A stretch of DNA of 16,634 nucleotides from RUG13409 sp045546135 (GTDB lineage Bacteria; Bacillota; Clostridia; Peptostreptococcales; Anaerovoracaceae): assembly GCA_045546135.1 (NCBI GenBank), contig JAZQCD010000021.1:1-16634 (forward strand), in the 5' to 3' direction. Position numbers and translations under genes: made by a program. The notes under the pieces are model-generated. The model saw only the letters and a program-made list of their open reading frames with translations, ran no database searches and was not told the origin of the DNA. Of this stretch, positions 1-6,426 are shown one piece after another (position 1 is the stretch's first letter; the number at the start of each line of letters is the position of its first letter).

Positions 1-1179
1 ATCGTCTCCGTCGCTTAAGATATAGTACATGCATCCGTAGTTTGGGAACCAGCCGTTGACCTTGTACATCCAGCCGCTCTGGGGCCCGCAGTCGAATTCG
101 CAAAGATCGTTGATCCCTTCGATATAGTATCCGCCGTAGGCCACGGTATAGCTGTATTGGAGAGGTATGCCTGCGTAGGAGCAGACTCTCCTCAGTACAT
201 CATATACGTTTTCTCCTTCCGAAAATTCCACCCTGGTGCTGTAGAGTATCACTCCGTTTGAAGGGACATATGCCTCTTTTCCCGCAGCAAGGTCTGACAT
301 GTGAGAAAGTATGGTATCGCAGCGTATGGTGACAGTGCAGCTATATGAGTAGGATCCGGGGTTTCCGCCCTGTGGTATCACAACTACAGGGACAGTGCCT
401 CCTCTTGCAATGAGTTCTTTTTCATACTCTTCTCTTGCTTTCCTTGCGTCTTCAACTTCTTTTATCCTTCTTTCCGATTCTGCTTTCAGTTCCTCCTTGC
501 TGAAAAACAAGGCATTGTCTTCTTCCAATGTTTTTTCTAGAAGGAAATCGCTCATGCTCCTTGGAGATATGTCTTCCGGTTCAAGAAATTGATTGTTTCC
601 GTCTTCGTCCTGCAAGACTACATATTGATGGCCTTCGGATATATCAGCAGACTTATCCGGGTCTAAAGCTTCTACGTAGGCATTTCCCCTATATACCCTG
701 AGGGTCTGGGTGCCGTGCCTCATCTCTATGGACAGGCTGCTGTTTTTCTCAGTAGTAACAGAGCCCCATTTGGTCTTTATGATAAAGGGCTGTTCAAATT
801 CTCCGATACTTATATAGCACGATCCGCTTTTGACCTCTATCTCAAGCTTATCATCTGAAAAGCTTTGAAGTACTATTTCGCTTTCCTCGTCCATGACAAG
901 GTCTGCAGAACCCAAAAGGTCTATTATTGCAGATGCAGAGGAGGCTGTGATTATCTCGTCACCGGAGGTTAGGCCTATACCTTCTTTTAATATATATCCT
1001 GCGCCCCTTCTGATGACGCTGACAGATCCGTCGACAAAGGGAGCGGTTATGCGAGGCCCTTCATCTTTTTTTGCTTTGCTGAACCACTCTCTGCTGTTCC
1101 CTATATACAGGACTGAACTGACAGCGATAACTATAGTCAATATGGCTGCTACTATGTTTAGTAAGGATGCTTTTTTCAT
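1..1179 (-). CDS. Membrane-anchored FecR-like / DUF4430 (transcobalamin-like) protein, partial
   Basis: The 393 visible codons run without a stop to the window edge, so the C-terminus is missing. Residues 6–26 form one hydrophobic N-terminal helix with no lipobox, so this is probably a membrane anchor with the rest outside the cell. Residues about 45–190 are beta-rich and FecR-like (GSVSVIRRGAGYILKEG, then repeated short strands). Residues about 210–258 are charged and helical, a likely coiled coil or spacer. Residues about 282–393 match the DUF4430 pattern (EGENVYDVLRRVC, then SGWMYKVNGWFPNYGC and a terminal LSDGD). DUF4430 (PF14478) is described as transcobalamin-C-terminal-like. The start is ATG at 1179 behind AAGGGGGA; its ATGA overlaps the stop of the response regulator, so translation is probably coupled. 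I infer a surface sensor or ligand-binding partner of the two-component system. The B12 link rests on the fold and the riboswitch, not on a visible binding residue. Confidence 0.85.
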   Translation of the reverse strand, partial: MKKASLLNIVAAILTIVIAVSSVLYIGNSREWFSKAKKDEGPRITAPFVDGSVSVIRRGAGYILKEGIGLTSGDEIITASSASAIIDLLGSADLVMDEESEIVLQSFSDDKLEIEVKSGSCYISIGEFEQPFIIKTKWGSVTTEKNSSLSIEMRHGTQTLRVYRGNAYVEALDPDKSADISEGHQYVVLQDEDGNNQFLEPEDISPRSMSDFLLEKTLEEDNALFFSKEELKAESERRIKEVEDARKAREEYEKELIARGGTVPVVVIPQGGNPGSYSYSCTVTIRCDTILSHMSDLAAGKEAYVPSNGVILYSTRVEFSEGENVYDVLRRVCSYAGIPLQYSYTVAYGGYYIEGINDLCEFDCGPQSGWMYKVNGWFPNYGCMYYILSDGDD

Positions 1180-1988
1180 TCTATCCCCCTTAGGATCTCA
1201 TCTTTTCTTTCATTCAGTTCCCAGATGAATTCTTCGCCCCAGCTGTATTGCTGCATGAAGATCCCGCGGAAAGATCTTGCAGCGATCTCGTTTCCATTCA
1301 TCAGGTCCAAAAGATCGCAGTCGACTTTTTTTACATTGAGAGCCTTTCCATGGATAGATGAGATAAGTATGTCTGAAATGCCTATGCTTCCCAAAAAATT
1401 CTCAAGCCTTTCAACCGTCTTCCTGTAAGCGCTCGAAGACTGCTTATCGCGTTCTCTTCCGTCCCAGAGCATGTCGATCCCTTCTTTGTTGTTTACGACA
1501 TCGCCCCTTTTGCTCACTATCAAAGCCAAAAGCTCTTCGGCTTTTTGACTTGAAAAGATCAAGGGCTGACCGTCTACAAAAACTCTGAAATCTCCGAATG
1601 TGCGTATGAACACTCTGTTTTTGAGCCTTCCTCCAAGAAGTTTTGCCCTTAGAAGAACGTCCTGTATATCTTCAAGAACATAGGGTTTAAAAACAAAATA
1701 ATCAGCCTTCATGGCTATGAAGTCTTCAAGGTATTGTCTATGGGCAGTAACAAAGACCACGATGACGTCAGGATAAAGAGCTCTAAGCGCCTTCGCAAAA
1801 TCCAGGCCGCTCATGCCCGGCATTTCTATATCAAGAAGTGCAAACTCGACTCTGTTTTCTTTTGCAAATTCAAGAGCTTTTTCTGAATTCTGGAAAGTCC
1901 CCACTATTTCTATTTCGGGATCTTTTGCGCATTCCTGTTTGACTCTTTCAAGCGCCCAGTATTCGTCATCAACTATTATAGTTTTCAT
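1176..1988 (-). CDS. Response regulator: REC domain with SARP/BTAD-like winged-helix output
   Basis: This 270-residue protein starts at ATG 1988, chosen for the AGGAGG site 10 nt upstream; longer versions lack a ribosome site. Residues 1–120 are a receiver domain: acidic pocket D7/D8, phospho-acceptor D53 in LLDIEMPG, T81 in FVTAH, and K101 in the KP motif. Residues about 130–215 (IRTFGDFRVFVDGQPL, then SSQKAEELLALIVSKRG) resemble the winged-helix DNA-binding region of SARP/DnrI-type regulators rather than LytTR or AraC outputs. The C-terminal ~50 residues may be a shortened BTAD-like helical part. The gene overlaps the kinase gene by 20 bp and the next gene by 4 bp, so kinase, regulator and surface protein are translated as one unit. 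Its targets are not visible; autoregulation is possible. Confidence 0.9.
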   Translation of the reverse strand: MKTIIVDDEYWALERVKQECAKDPEIEIVGTFQNSEKALEFAKENRVEFALLDIEMPGMSGLDFAKALRALYPDVIVVFVTAHRQYLEDFIAMKADYFVFKPYVLEDIQDVLLRAKLLGGRLKNRVFIRTFGDFRVFVDGQPLIFSSQKAEELLALIVSKRGDVVNNKEGIDMLWDGRERDKQSSSAYRKTVERLENFLGSIGISDILISSIHGKALNVKKVDCDLLDLMNGNEIAARSFRGIFMQQYSWGEEFIWELNERKDEILRGIE

Positions 1989-3804
1989 TGAGTAAAGACC
2001 TCCTGTCCTTTGGGAAAGTGATAGTGACCTTTGTCCCTTTTCCTTTTTCGCTTTGTATATCGGTATCGGCATCTGCAAGCACCTTCAGCCTGTATATGGC
2101 ATTTTTGACTCCGACGCCCCTTTTGCTCGTTTCCAATACGGATGTATCGAATCCTGCTCCGTCATCTTCTATGGTAACGATATATGCATCTTCCGTCTCC
2201 TTGCATCTAAGCCATACTGTGCCCCCTTCGGTCTTTTGGCAGACTCCGTGTTTGACTGCATTCTCGACAAAGGGCTGAATGGAAAGAGGCGGAACTGCAA
2301 AGTCATCATCAGAAATGTCATATTCGATGTTGACTCTTTCTCTGAAACGTTCCTTTTCTATGCCAAGGTATACCTTTATATGCTTTAGTTCTTCCGTGAA
2401 TGGAATGAGTTCTACACTTGAAAGAGCGTTGATGTTGTACCTTAGGTAGCTGGAAAAATCAGCTGTAAGATCGTATGCCTTGTCAGGAGCTTCCTTTTGC
2501 ATGGCCATTATGGCGTTGAGAGTGTTGTATACAAAGTGAGGCTGGATCTGGCTCATCATGAGGCTGATGCGGCTTTTTGTAAGTTCGTTGGCCTTGGTCA
2601 GCTTATCAAAGGTGCTCCTATAGGCAGTGGCTACTATGGCAGCAGAGCTTAAGAAAGCGAAAAGTATAGCTCCTATGTATTTGACATAAGACAGGTGCTC
2701 GGCATAGTAGTAAATGCCGGCCATATCGGAAACTATCCCGGCAATGAGGAAGAGAAGCCCTAAAGCTGTCAAAACAGAGTATATGAGTTTAGTCCTGTCT
2801 AAGAATTTGCTTTTGTTCTTTTTGATATCCGCAAGTATGAAAAGCATGGATACGAAGAGTTCTGTGGCGAGGAGGGCCCTTGCAAGGAACAAGCTTGAAG
2901 AAAGGTCCCATATGCCTGCAAAGTGAAGAACTGTTTCCAAAACGAACAAAAATATGGATATGCCGAATATGGAAAGGTATACCTTTTTTTTCCTAAAGCC
3001 ATCCAGGTCCAGATACATATATATGCTGTGAAGGACCGGAAGTATCCTGAAAATGAGATTTGAGCTGATGTATTCCGTATAGTAGATGCTGTTGTCCATC
3101 CTCGGTATATTTGCCTGGCTTATGAGGACGAAGCCAAGGGCAGCCATGAAAAGACCCAAAACGACAAAGCCCTGGGACCTTCCTTCGATGGACGGAGTTG
3201 CCATGGTGAAGATAATGACTATGACTCCCAGCACTACCATGGACAGCCCTATGTAAAGAGAAGTATTTGCAGCATAGGATGCATAGAGGATAACTTCGGG
3301 ATGGGTGCCGATCAGTACCTTCGGAAGGCGTCCGGAAGAAAAGGCATAAGGATAATCAAATACAAGGCTTATGCTCTTTAAGCTGTATTCTTCTCTAAGC
3401 GGCACGAATATCCATCCGGGAAGAGGAGTTTTGCGGTCTCTGTTTTCTATGGCAGGGCTTTCATAGACATTATCCCCGTTTATATATACGCTGACAAAGC
3501 TGTCTGTTCCTATGAAGGCAAGGTAGGTACCGCCTGTGATAGAGGCAGGCAGTATATTTGTGATGACTGCGGTTTTGTCTTCCTTTGCATCGATATGTCC
3601 CGGTACAGATGTGCTCGAAACTATGGATCCGTTTTTGATGATCTTCCAATTCGTATCAAAACTAAGGAGTGATTCGTCATAGACTATGTCCTCCCCTTCT
3701 CTGATGCCATCTGCTATGGTCACAGAGTTAAAAAGGGATAATATGAGCATGACGGCAGCAAGCATCAGCGATATGGCAAAAGCTAAATTGATCTTTTTTT
3801 TCAA
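1969..3804 (-). CDS. LytS/YehU-type sensor histidine kinase with extracellular domain and 7TM region
   Basis: From TTG at 3804 the product has 611 residues. I prefer this start because AAAGGA lies 8 nt upstream and the protein then begins with a normal signal-anchor (LKKKINLAFAISLML). Longer versions would start inside the upstream terminator and leader RNA. Helix ~8–29 is followed by an extracellular beta-rich domain (~45–175, TDSFVSVYINGDNVYES, like 7TMR-DISM-associated jelly rolls), then about seven membrane helices (~182–395). The kinase part has the His_kinase motif SQIQPHFVYNTLNA with phospho-acceptor H423, N-box PFVENAVKHG (511–520), DDGAGF (547–552) and GVGVKN (563–568). It should phosphorylate the response regulator encoded next. 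Both the domain order and the 20-bp overlap support the pairing. Expression is probably governed by the cobalamin riboswitch leader. Confidence 0.92.
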   Translation of the reverse strand: MKKKINLAFAISLMLAAVMLILSLFNSVTIADGIREGEDIVYDESLLSFDTNWKIIKNGSIVSSTSVPGHIDAKEDKTAVITNILPASITGGTYLAFIGTDSFVSVYINGDNVYESPAIENRDRKTPLPGWIFVPLREEYSLKSISLVFDYPYAFSSGRLPKVLIGTHPEVILYASYAANTSLYIGLSMVVLGVIVIIFTMATPSIEGRSQGFVVLGLFMAALGFVLISQANIPRMDNSIYYTEYISSNLIFRILPVLHSIYMYLDLDGFRKKKVYLSIFGISIFLFVLETVLHFAGIWDLSSSLFLARALLATELFVSMLFILADIKKNKSKFLDRTKLIYSVLTALGLLFLIAGIVSDMAGIYYYAEHLSYVKYIGAILFAFLSSAAIVATAYRSTFDKLTKANELTKSRISLMMSQIQPHFVYNTLNAIMAMQKEAPDKAYDLTADFSSYLRYNINALSSVELIPFTEELKHIKVYLGIEKERFRERVNIEYDISDDDFAVPPLSIQPFVENAVKHGVCQKTEGGTVWLRCKETEDAYIVTIEDDGAGFDTSVLETSKRGVGVKNAIYRLKVLADADTDIQSEKGKGTKVTITFPKDRRSLLNENYNS

Positions 3805-3825
3805 CTCTAAAGTCCTTTTTGGTAT

Positions 3826-3851
3826 AAAAAAGCAGGCTATGATAAGCCTGC
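3826..3851 (-). terminator. Intrinsic terminator in the leader (riboswitch expression platform)
   Basis: On the minus strand GCAGGCT, a 6-nt loop and AGCCTGC form a perfect 7-bp stem followed by six T. It sits between the riboswitch core and the kinase's ribosome site (AAAGGA, TTG 3804), where an attenuator would be expected. Premature termination when B12 is bound is inferred from the family's usual behaviour. Confidence 0.75.
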
Positions 3852-3871
3852 CAATAAAGGTATCTGCAATC

Positions 3872-3893
3872 AAAACACCAAAAAACTTTGGTG
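3872..3893 (-). other. Second leader hairpin, possible antiterminator or weak terminator
   Basis: On the minus strand CACCAAA, loop GTTT and TTTGGTG give a perfect 7-bp stem followed by TTTTG. It lies between the riboswitch core and the main terminator, so it could be part of the switching structure or a weak terminator. No alternative pairing was computed. Confidence 0.4.
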
Positions 3894-3933
3894 CTTGGTA
3901 TATGCAAACCGGCCCTGGCAGCAGCATATTATT

Positions 3934-4023
3934 AGGATATAGTGTGTATCTGACTTATCTTATTAAAGCATCACAGTGCCCTGCGCGTAGGGGATCGTCA
4001 CCCTGTTCCACATCAGATATCCT
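3934..4023 (-). promoter_or_regulatory. Cobalamin (B12) riboswitch, compact form
   Basis: The minus-strand leader contains the ordered cobalamin-riboswitch signatures: a closing stem (AGGATAT with ATATCCT, and CTGA with TCAG, with a bulge on the 3' side), then TGTGGAAC, the P5 hairpin AGGGTGACGATCCCCT, ACGCGCAGGGCACTGTGA (the conserved ACTGTGA block), and the B12-box-like end AAGTCAGATAC. The stretch between ACTGTGA and AAGTCAG is short, so the peripheral P8–P12 arms of large class I switches are missing. The element starts about 9 nt after the predicted transcription start and precedes a terminator and the kinase gene. Family identity is by recognition of consensus blocks; no covariance model was run. 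Confidence 0.85.
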
Positions 4024-4038
4024 GTTTAATTTCCTTTG

Positions 4039-4068
4039 ATTATACTACCTATCCGAGGGCCACATCAA
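4039..4068 (-). promoter_or_regulatory. Sigma-A-type promoter for the riboswitch/two-component operon
   Basis: On the minus strand TTGATG (4068–4063), an 18-bp spacer and a perfect TATAAT (4044–4039) make a good housekeeping promoter. The predicted start near 4032 places the riboswitch at the very 5' end of the transcript. The -35 and most of the spacer lie inside the decayed ZIP transporter end. Confidence 0.7.
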
Positions 4069-4198
4069 GTGCCATCATAAGGCTAAAGCCAACAGCAAAG
4101 AATATTACCCCTATATTTGAATGTTCTCCCGCAGACATTTCCGGGATCAGTTCTTCTACTACCACATAGAGCATAGCTCCTGCAGCAAAGGCCTTATG
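4049..4198 (-). pseudogene. ZIP-family metal transporter, C-terminal remnant
   Basis: About 48 codons ending in TAG (4051–4049) encode HKAFAAGAMLYVVVEELIPE followed by a last hydrophobic helix ending in MMALDVALG. AAGAM..VVVEELIPE is the typical penultimate helix of ZIP/ZupT zinc-iron permeases, and the length after it fits their normal C-terminus. An in-frame TGA stops the frame upstream at 4201–4199 and nothing ZIP-like continues beyond. The 5' three-quarters of the gene is therefore gone, apparently replaced by the adjoining IS200/IS605 end. It is non-functional as a transporter, but the fragment carries the promoter of the kinase operon. Confidence 0.75.
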
Positions 4199-4344
4199 TC
4201 ATTCATATGTGTATTTCAGAACACTCATGAAAATGAACTATTCATCAGAACCGCGGGGCACGCGGGGATAGTCTGTTTTACCTGAGAGGGTTGCCTCTCT
4301 TGAGCAGGAAGCCCCGGCCTCTATAGGCCGGGTGAGCATGTCAC
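4199..4344 (+). mobile_element. IS200/IS605-family right-end remnant: tnpB 3' tail plus omega-RNA/RE hairpin
   Basis: This plus-strand fragment reads as a tnpB-like tail (NELFIRTAGHAGIVCFT, stop TGA at 4283–4285; the TAGHAGI type of ending is common downstream of TnpB zinc fingers). It is followed by a GAGAGG/CCTCTC hairpin, then TTGAGCAGGAAGCCC and a strong GC hairpin CCGGCC-TCTATA-GGCCGG near 4313–4331, ending in GCATGTCAC. This arrangement is that of the right end of IS200/IS605 elements, where the omega RNA scaffold overlaps the tnpB end. No tnpA, no RuvC-coding part and no left end are present. Assignment is by pattern memory only. Confidence 0.55.
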
Positions 4345-4413
4345 GTTCTTGTATTCATCCGAATCGGCCTTAAATTCTTCAACAAGATAATCAAGCCTTT
4401 GTTCTTGCGTCAT
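4345..4413 (-). pseudogene. Protein-ADP-ribose hydrolase (macrodomain), N-terminal remnant
   Basis: ATG at 4413 has a GAGGA ribosome site and opens a frame reading MTQEQRLDYLVEEFKADSD followed by EYKN, which matches the conserved N-terminus of clostridial macrodomain protein-ADP-ribose hydrolases. After 23 codons the sequence turns into the IS200/IS605 end and meets a stop within about eight codons. The zinc-binding and ADP-ribose-binding parts of the gene are missing. The gene was evidently broken by the element, and the remainder was lost or lies elsewhere. Confidence 0.6.
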
Positions 4414-4523
4414 TTTTCTTCCTCATGAGTGAAACTATTTTGGGACCGTTTCCGTCCTGGAATGGGTGTATGTGGCGCTACCGTTTCCATATATCTCGGC
4501 AAGCGATATTACACTACTCGCTT
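4414..4523 (-). other. Short non-genic interval with unassigned 3' ORF tail
   Basis: A minus-strand open frame overlaps the end of the methyltransferase gene and continues as SLAEIYGNGSATYTHSRTE to a TAG at 4437–4435. It has no start with a ribosome site and I do not recognise it; it may be the end of whatever once preceded the macrodomain gene. The 9-mer ACCGTTTCC occurs twice (4445–4453, 4480–4488). Confidence 0.25.
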
Positions 4524-5195
4524 CTACCAAAGAAAAGGGATCAGTCTGTATTTTACCTTCTGCATATATTCAGTGTAACCTGGAAGACCCTCAGCTAAAA
4601 CCTGTTCCTCGTTAAGGATCCGTTTAACGATTATAGGAATGTAGAACAGCATTATGACAAATGAGATCAAAGACCCAAGTACAAGAGGCATTGCAAGGAA
4701 AAGGATGACCGTTACCATATACATGGGATGGCGTACTATCCCATAAAGACCTGTATCTATCACCTTCTGATCTTCCTGAACTTCTATCGTTCTGGAAAGA
4801 TAAGTATTTTCCCTAAGGACCTCAGCGTATAGCGCATATGCTGCCAAAAAGATAAAAGCAGCAATGATGCTCACAGTAAAGGGAAGCATCAATAAATCGA
4901 ACCTAAAACTAAGTCCTGCAGAAATGAATGCACAAAGAAACATTATACCGCTGTAAAGTATCACCTGCCGCTGTTCAGATTCTTCTTCTTTGACGCTCAG
5001 ACGCTTTCTTAAAAGCTCAGGATTCTTTTTCATCATGACAAGGCCTGCTATGAACATGGGAACAAACAAAATCCCTGTCAGTAGCCACCCCTGCGGATAA
5101 TTCCATGTCCCTGCAGGGATAAAGAGCAGACACCCAAAGAGCAACACCCCCGCAAAAAATCTTGTTATGGCCCGTATAAAAAGTGCTTTATTCAT
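4524..5195 (-). CDS. Isoprenylcysteine carboxyl methyltransferase-like integral membrane protein (ICMT/PEMT fold)
   Basis: The 223-residue product starts at ATG 5195 behind AGGAGGAGC. It has about five to six hydrophobic helices (near 12–28, 36–55, 80–95, 103–125 and 155–188). The C-terminal half has the family signature: ENTYLSRTIEVQEDQKVIDT, GLYGIVRHPMY (RHPMY is the SAM-binding-site motif) and EEQVL...GYTEYMQKVKYRLIP at the end. Bacterial members are presumed SAM-dependent methyltransferases acting on membrane-embedded or small lipophilic substrates; the substrate here is unknown. The full length and the normal ending suggest it is intact. It has its own upstream region after a terminator, so it is probably monocistronic. 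A short decayed copy of its AYALYAEV segment lies at 7323–7349. Confidence 0.88.
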   Translation of the reverse strand: MNKALFIRAITRFFAGVLLFGCLLFIPAGTWNYPQGWLLTGILFVPMFIAGLVMMKKNPELLRKRLSVKEEESEQRQVILYSGIMFLCAFISAGLSFRFDLLMLPFTVSIIAAFIFLAAYALYAEVLRENTYLSRTIEVQEDQKVIDTGLYGIVRHPMYMVTVILFLAMPLVLGSLISFVIMLFYIPIIVKRILNEEQVLAEGLPGYTEYMQKVKYRLIPFLW

Positions 5196-5280
5196 AACTG
5201 CTCCTCCTTACTTTTTTCGAAGATACATCTTTTTCTAACTAAATATTAATACCGTTGAGCGATTTTGAGAAGACCCCAAT

Positions 5281-5318
5281 AAAAAAAGCCTCCAAGCAGG
5301 CAAAGGCTTTAGAGGCAT
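5281..5318 (-). terminator. Intrinsic terminator after the ABC/XRE operon
   Basis: On the minus strand GCCTCTAAAGC pairs with GCTTGGAGGC around a short loop, followed by seven T. It lies just after the XRE–AbrB stop. Its sequence is nearly the same as the terminator at 13074–13105 (29 of 32 positions by eye). Confidence 0.85.
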
Positions 5319-5332
5319 TTCTAATGCAATGA

Positions 5333-5761
5333 TCACTCTCTATTCATATGTTCCATGACCTTTTTCATGCTCTCCATGAAAGCTTCATCGGGGATAAGTG
5401 CGATCCCGTTTTCATCACTTAGAACTATCAAACGCTGACCTCCTGTAAGGCCGAAGAGATCTCTTGCGCCTTTTGGAATGACGATCTGACCTCTGTCATT
5501 AACTGCTACAGAACCCCAAATATTTTTACCTTTTGGTGCCGGAGGGATCAGGCCCATTCCTTCTACAGGTTCTGTCCTGACCAGGTTGTCGATAGTAGTT
5601 CCGTATACATCTGCAAGAAGACTGCATTTTTCGATATCAGGAACGGTTGCACCTGTCTCCCATTTTGCATAAGCCTGCCTTGAAATACCTATTTTTTCTG
5701 CGATCGCTTCCTGGGAATAACCATGAAGGTTTCGCAGCATGACAAGATTATCTTTCAGCAT
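5333..5761 (-). CDS. XRE-type HTH / AbrB (SpoVT-AbrB) fusion regulator
   Basis: This 142-residue protein carries two DNA-binding modules. Residues ~5–60 are a classic XRE helix-turn-helix (GYSQEAIAEKIGISRQAYAKWE...PDIEKCSLLADVYG). Residues ~82–126 are an AbrB/MazE-like swapped-hairpin domain (VNDRGQIVIPKGARDLFGL and GGQRLIVL). The start is ATG 5761 with AAGGAG seven nt upstream; that site contains the stop codon of the permease gene 11 nt away, so it is the third gene of the ABC operon. The AbrB part probably dimerises. I infer that it regulates its own ABC operon, as transcriptional regulators co-encoded with small ABC-2 exporters often do. Confidence 0.88.
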   Translation of the reverse strand: MLKDNLVMLRNLHGYSQEAIAEKIGISRQAYAKWETGATVPDIEKCSLLADVYGTTIDNLVRTEPVEGMGLIPPAPKGKNIWGSVAVNDRGQIVIPKGARDLFGLTGGQRLIVLSDENGIALIPDEAFMESMKKVMEHMNRE

Positions 5762-5772
5762 CTTTTTTCTCC

Positions 5773-6426
5773 TTACAGATCTATATGTTCAAAATCTATG
5801 CATGCTTTTCGGCATGACAGTAAAGTCATGAGTAAAAATAGAAGAATGCCTGCTGCAAGCAATATAAACTGCAGGCCTATGCAGTCTGTGCCAAAGGCAT
5901 TGAGCCATGCAAGACCAGGAATATGATGCAGCGCTTCCGCTACAAATATAACAAAAAAGCAGGCAATAATAAAGGTCACGAAGGGCTTTGCAAACTTATA
6001 TGCCGTTTTGAAAAATCCTCCCACAAAGATCCAGTTGAAAAGACCGAAAATGACCAAGGCCATGCCTAAAGCAAACAGATTGGCATTCATCAAGGCATTG
6101 CTTTTGTACACTGAAGACTCAAGGAATACAGTCATGCGAAGACAAACAGACAGCGCCATAAGAAGGAATGAACACCCTTCTATCATGCAAACAAACAAGT
6201 ATTTCCCCTTTACAATATCCTTTTTTGCTATAGGAAGCAGCACTGAAAATACTATATCGTTTGCCTCCCTTGCTGATTGAAAGCTTTGAAACAATCCCAG
6301 TGATACAAAGAATGCTCCGCAGAGTATAGGATATCCGGGAATCAGAAACATAAAGCCAAAAAGAATAAATAAGTATGACAGGATCGATGCGCTGAGGCGC
6401 ATTTCCTTTCGAAGTATATTACCCAT
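5773..6426 (-). CDS. ABC-2 type transporter permease subunit
   Basis: The start at ATG 6426 has AAGGAGGT seven nt upstream and gives 217 residues; it overlaps the ATPase gene by 8 bp. The protein is almost wholly hydrophobic with about six predicted helices (near 12–28, 30–48, 75–95, 108–132, 140–162 and 180–205). It includes the cytosolic loop FQSAREANDIVFSVLLPIAKKDIVKGK, whose E-n-d...lLPi.kkdivk pattern is typical of the ABC2_membrane_5 (PF13346)-type permeases found beside YtrB/BcrA-like ATPases. It should form the membrane channel for the adjacent ATPase. The substrate is unknown; lipid, antibiotic or peptide export is usual in the family. Confidence 0.85.
   Translation of the reverse strand: MGNILRKEMRLSASILSYLFILFGFMFLIPGYPILCGAFFVSLGLFQSFQSAREANDIVFSVLLPIAKKDIVKGKYLFVCMIEGCSFLLMALSVCLRMTVFLESSVYKSNALMNANLFALGMALVIFGLFNWIFVGGFFKTAYKFAKPFVTFIIACFFVIFVAEALHHIPGLAWLNAFGTDCIGLQFILLAAGILLFLLMTLLSCRKACIDFEHIDL

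Noticed and set aside
3805..3927. 5' extension of the kinase frame by 41 codons
   Set aside because: It would translate through the leader terminator and hairpins, has no ribosome site, and the extra residues do not look like part of the family.
3934..4023. T-box or c-di-GMP riboswitch identity for the leader
   Set aside because: AGGGTGAC lacks the T-box AGGGTGGNACCGCG block, and the GGGCAAACC/GACGCAAAGCC pair of c-di-GMP-I switches is absent; the cobalamin block order fits better.
3960..4030. Short minus-strand ORF across the riboswitch (ISDVEQGDDPLRAG...)
   Set aside because: It is bounded by stops, without a start, and is explained by the conserved RNA core.
3686..4039. Plus-strand open frame of 117 codons
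   Set aside because: It is antisense to the kinase start and the riboswitch and has no ribosome site or recognisable domain.
4445..4488. Direct repeat ACCGTTTCC, two copies
   Set aside because: Nine bases twice in a decayed stretch is too little to call a regulatory or mobile repeat.
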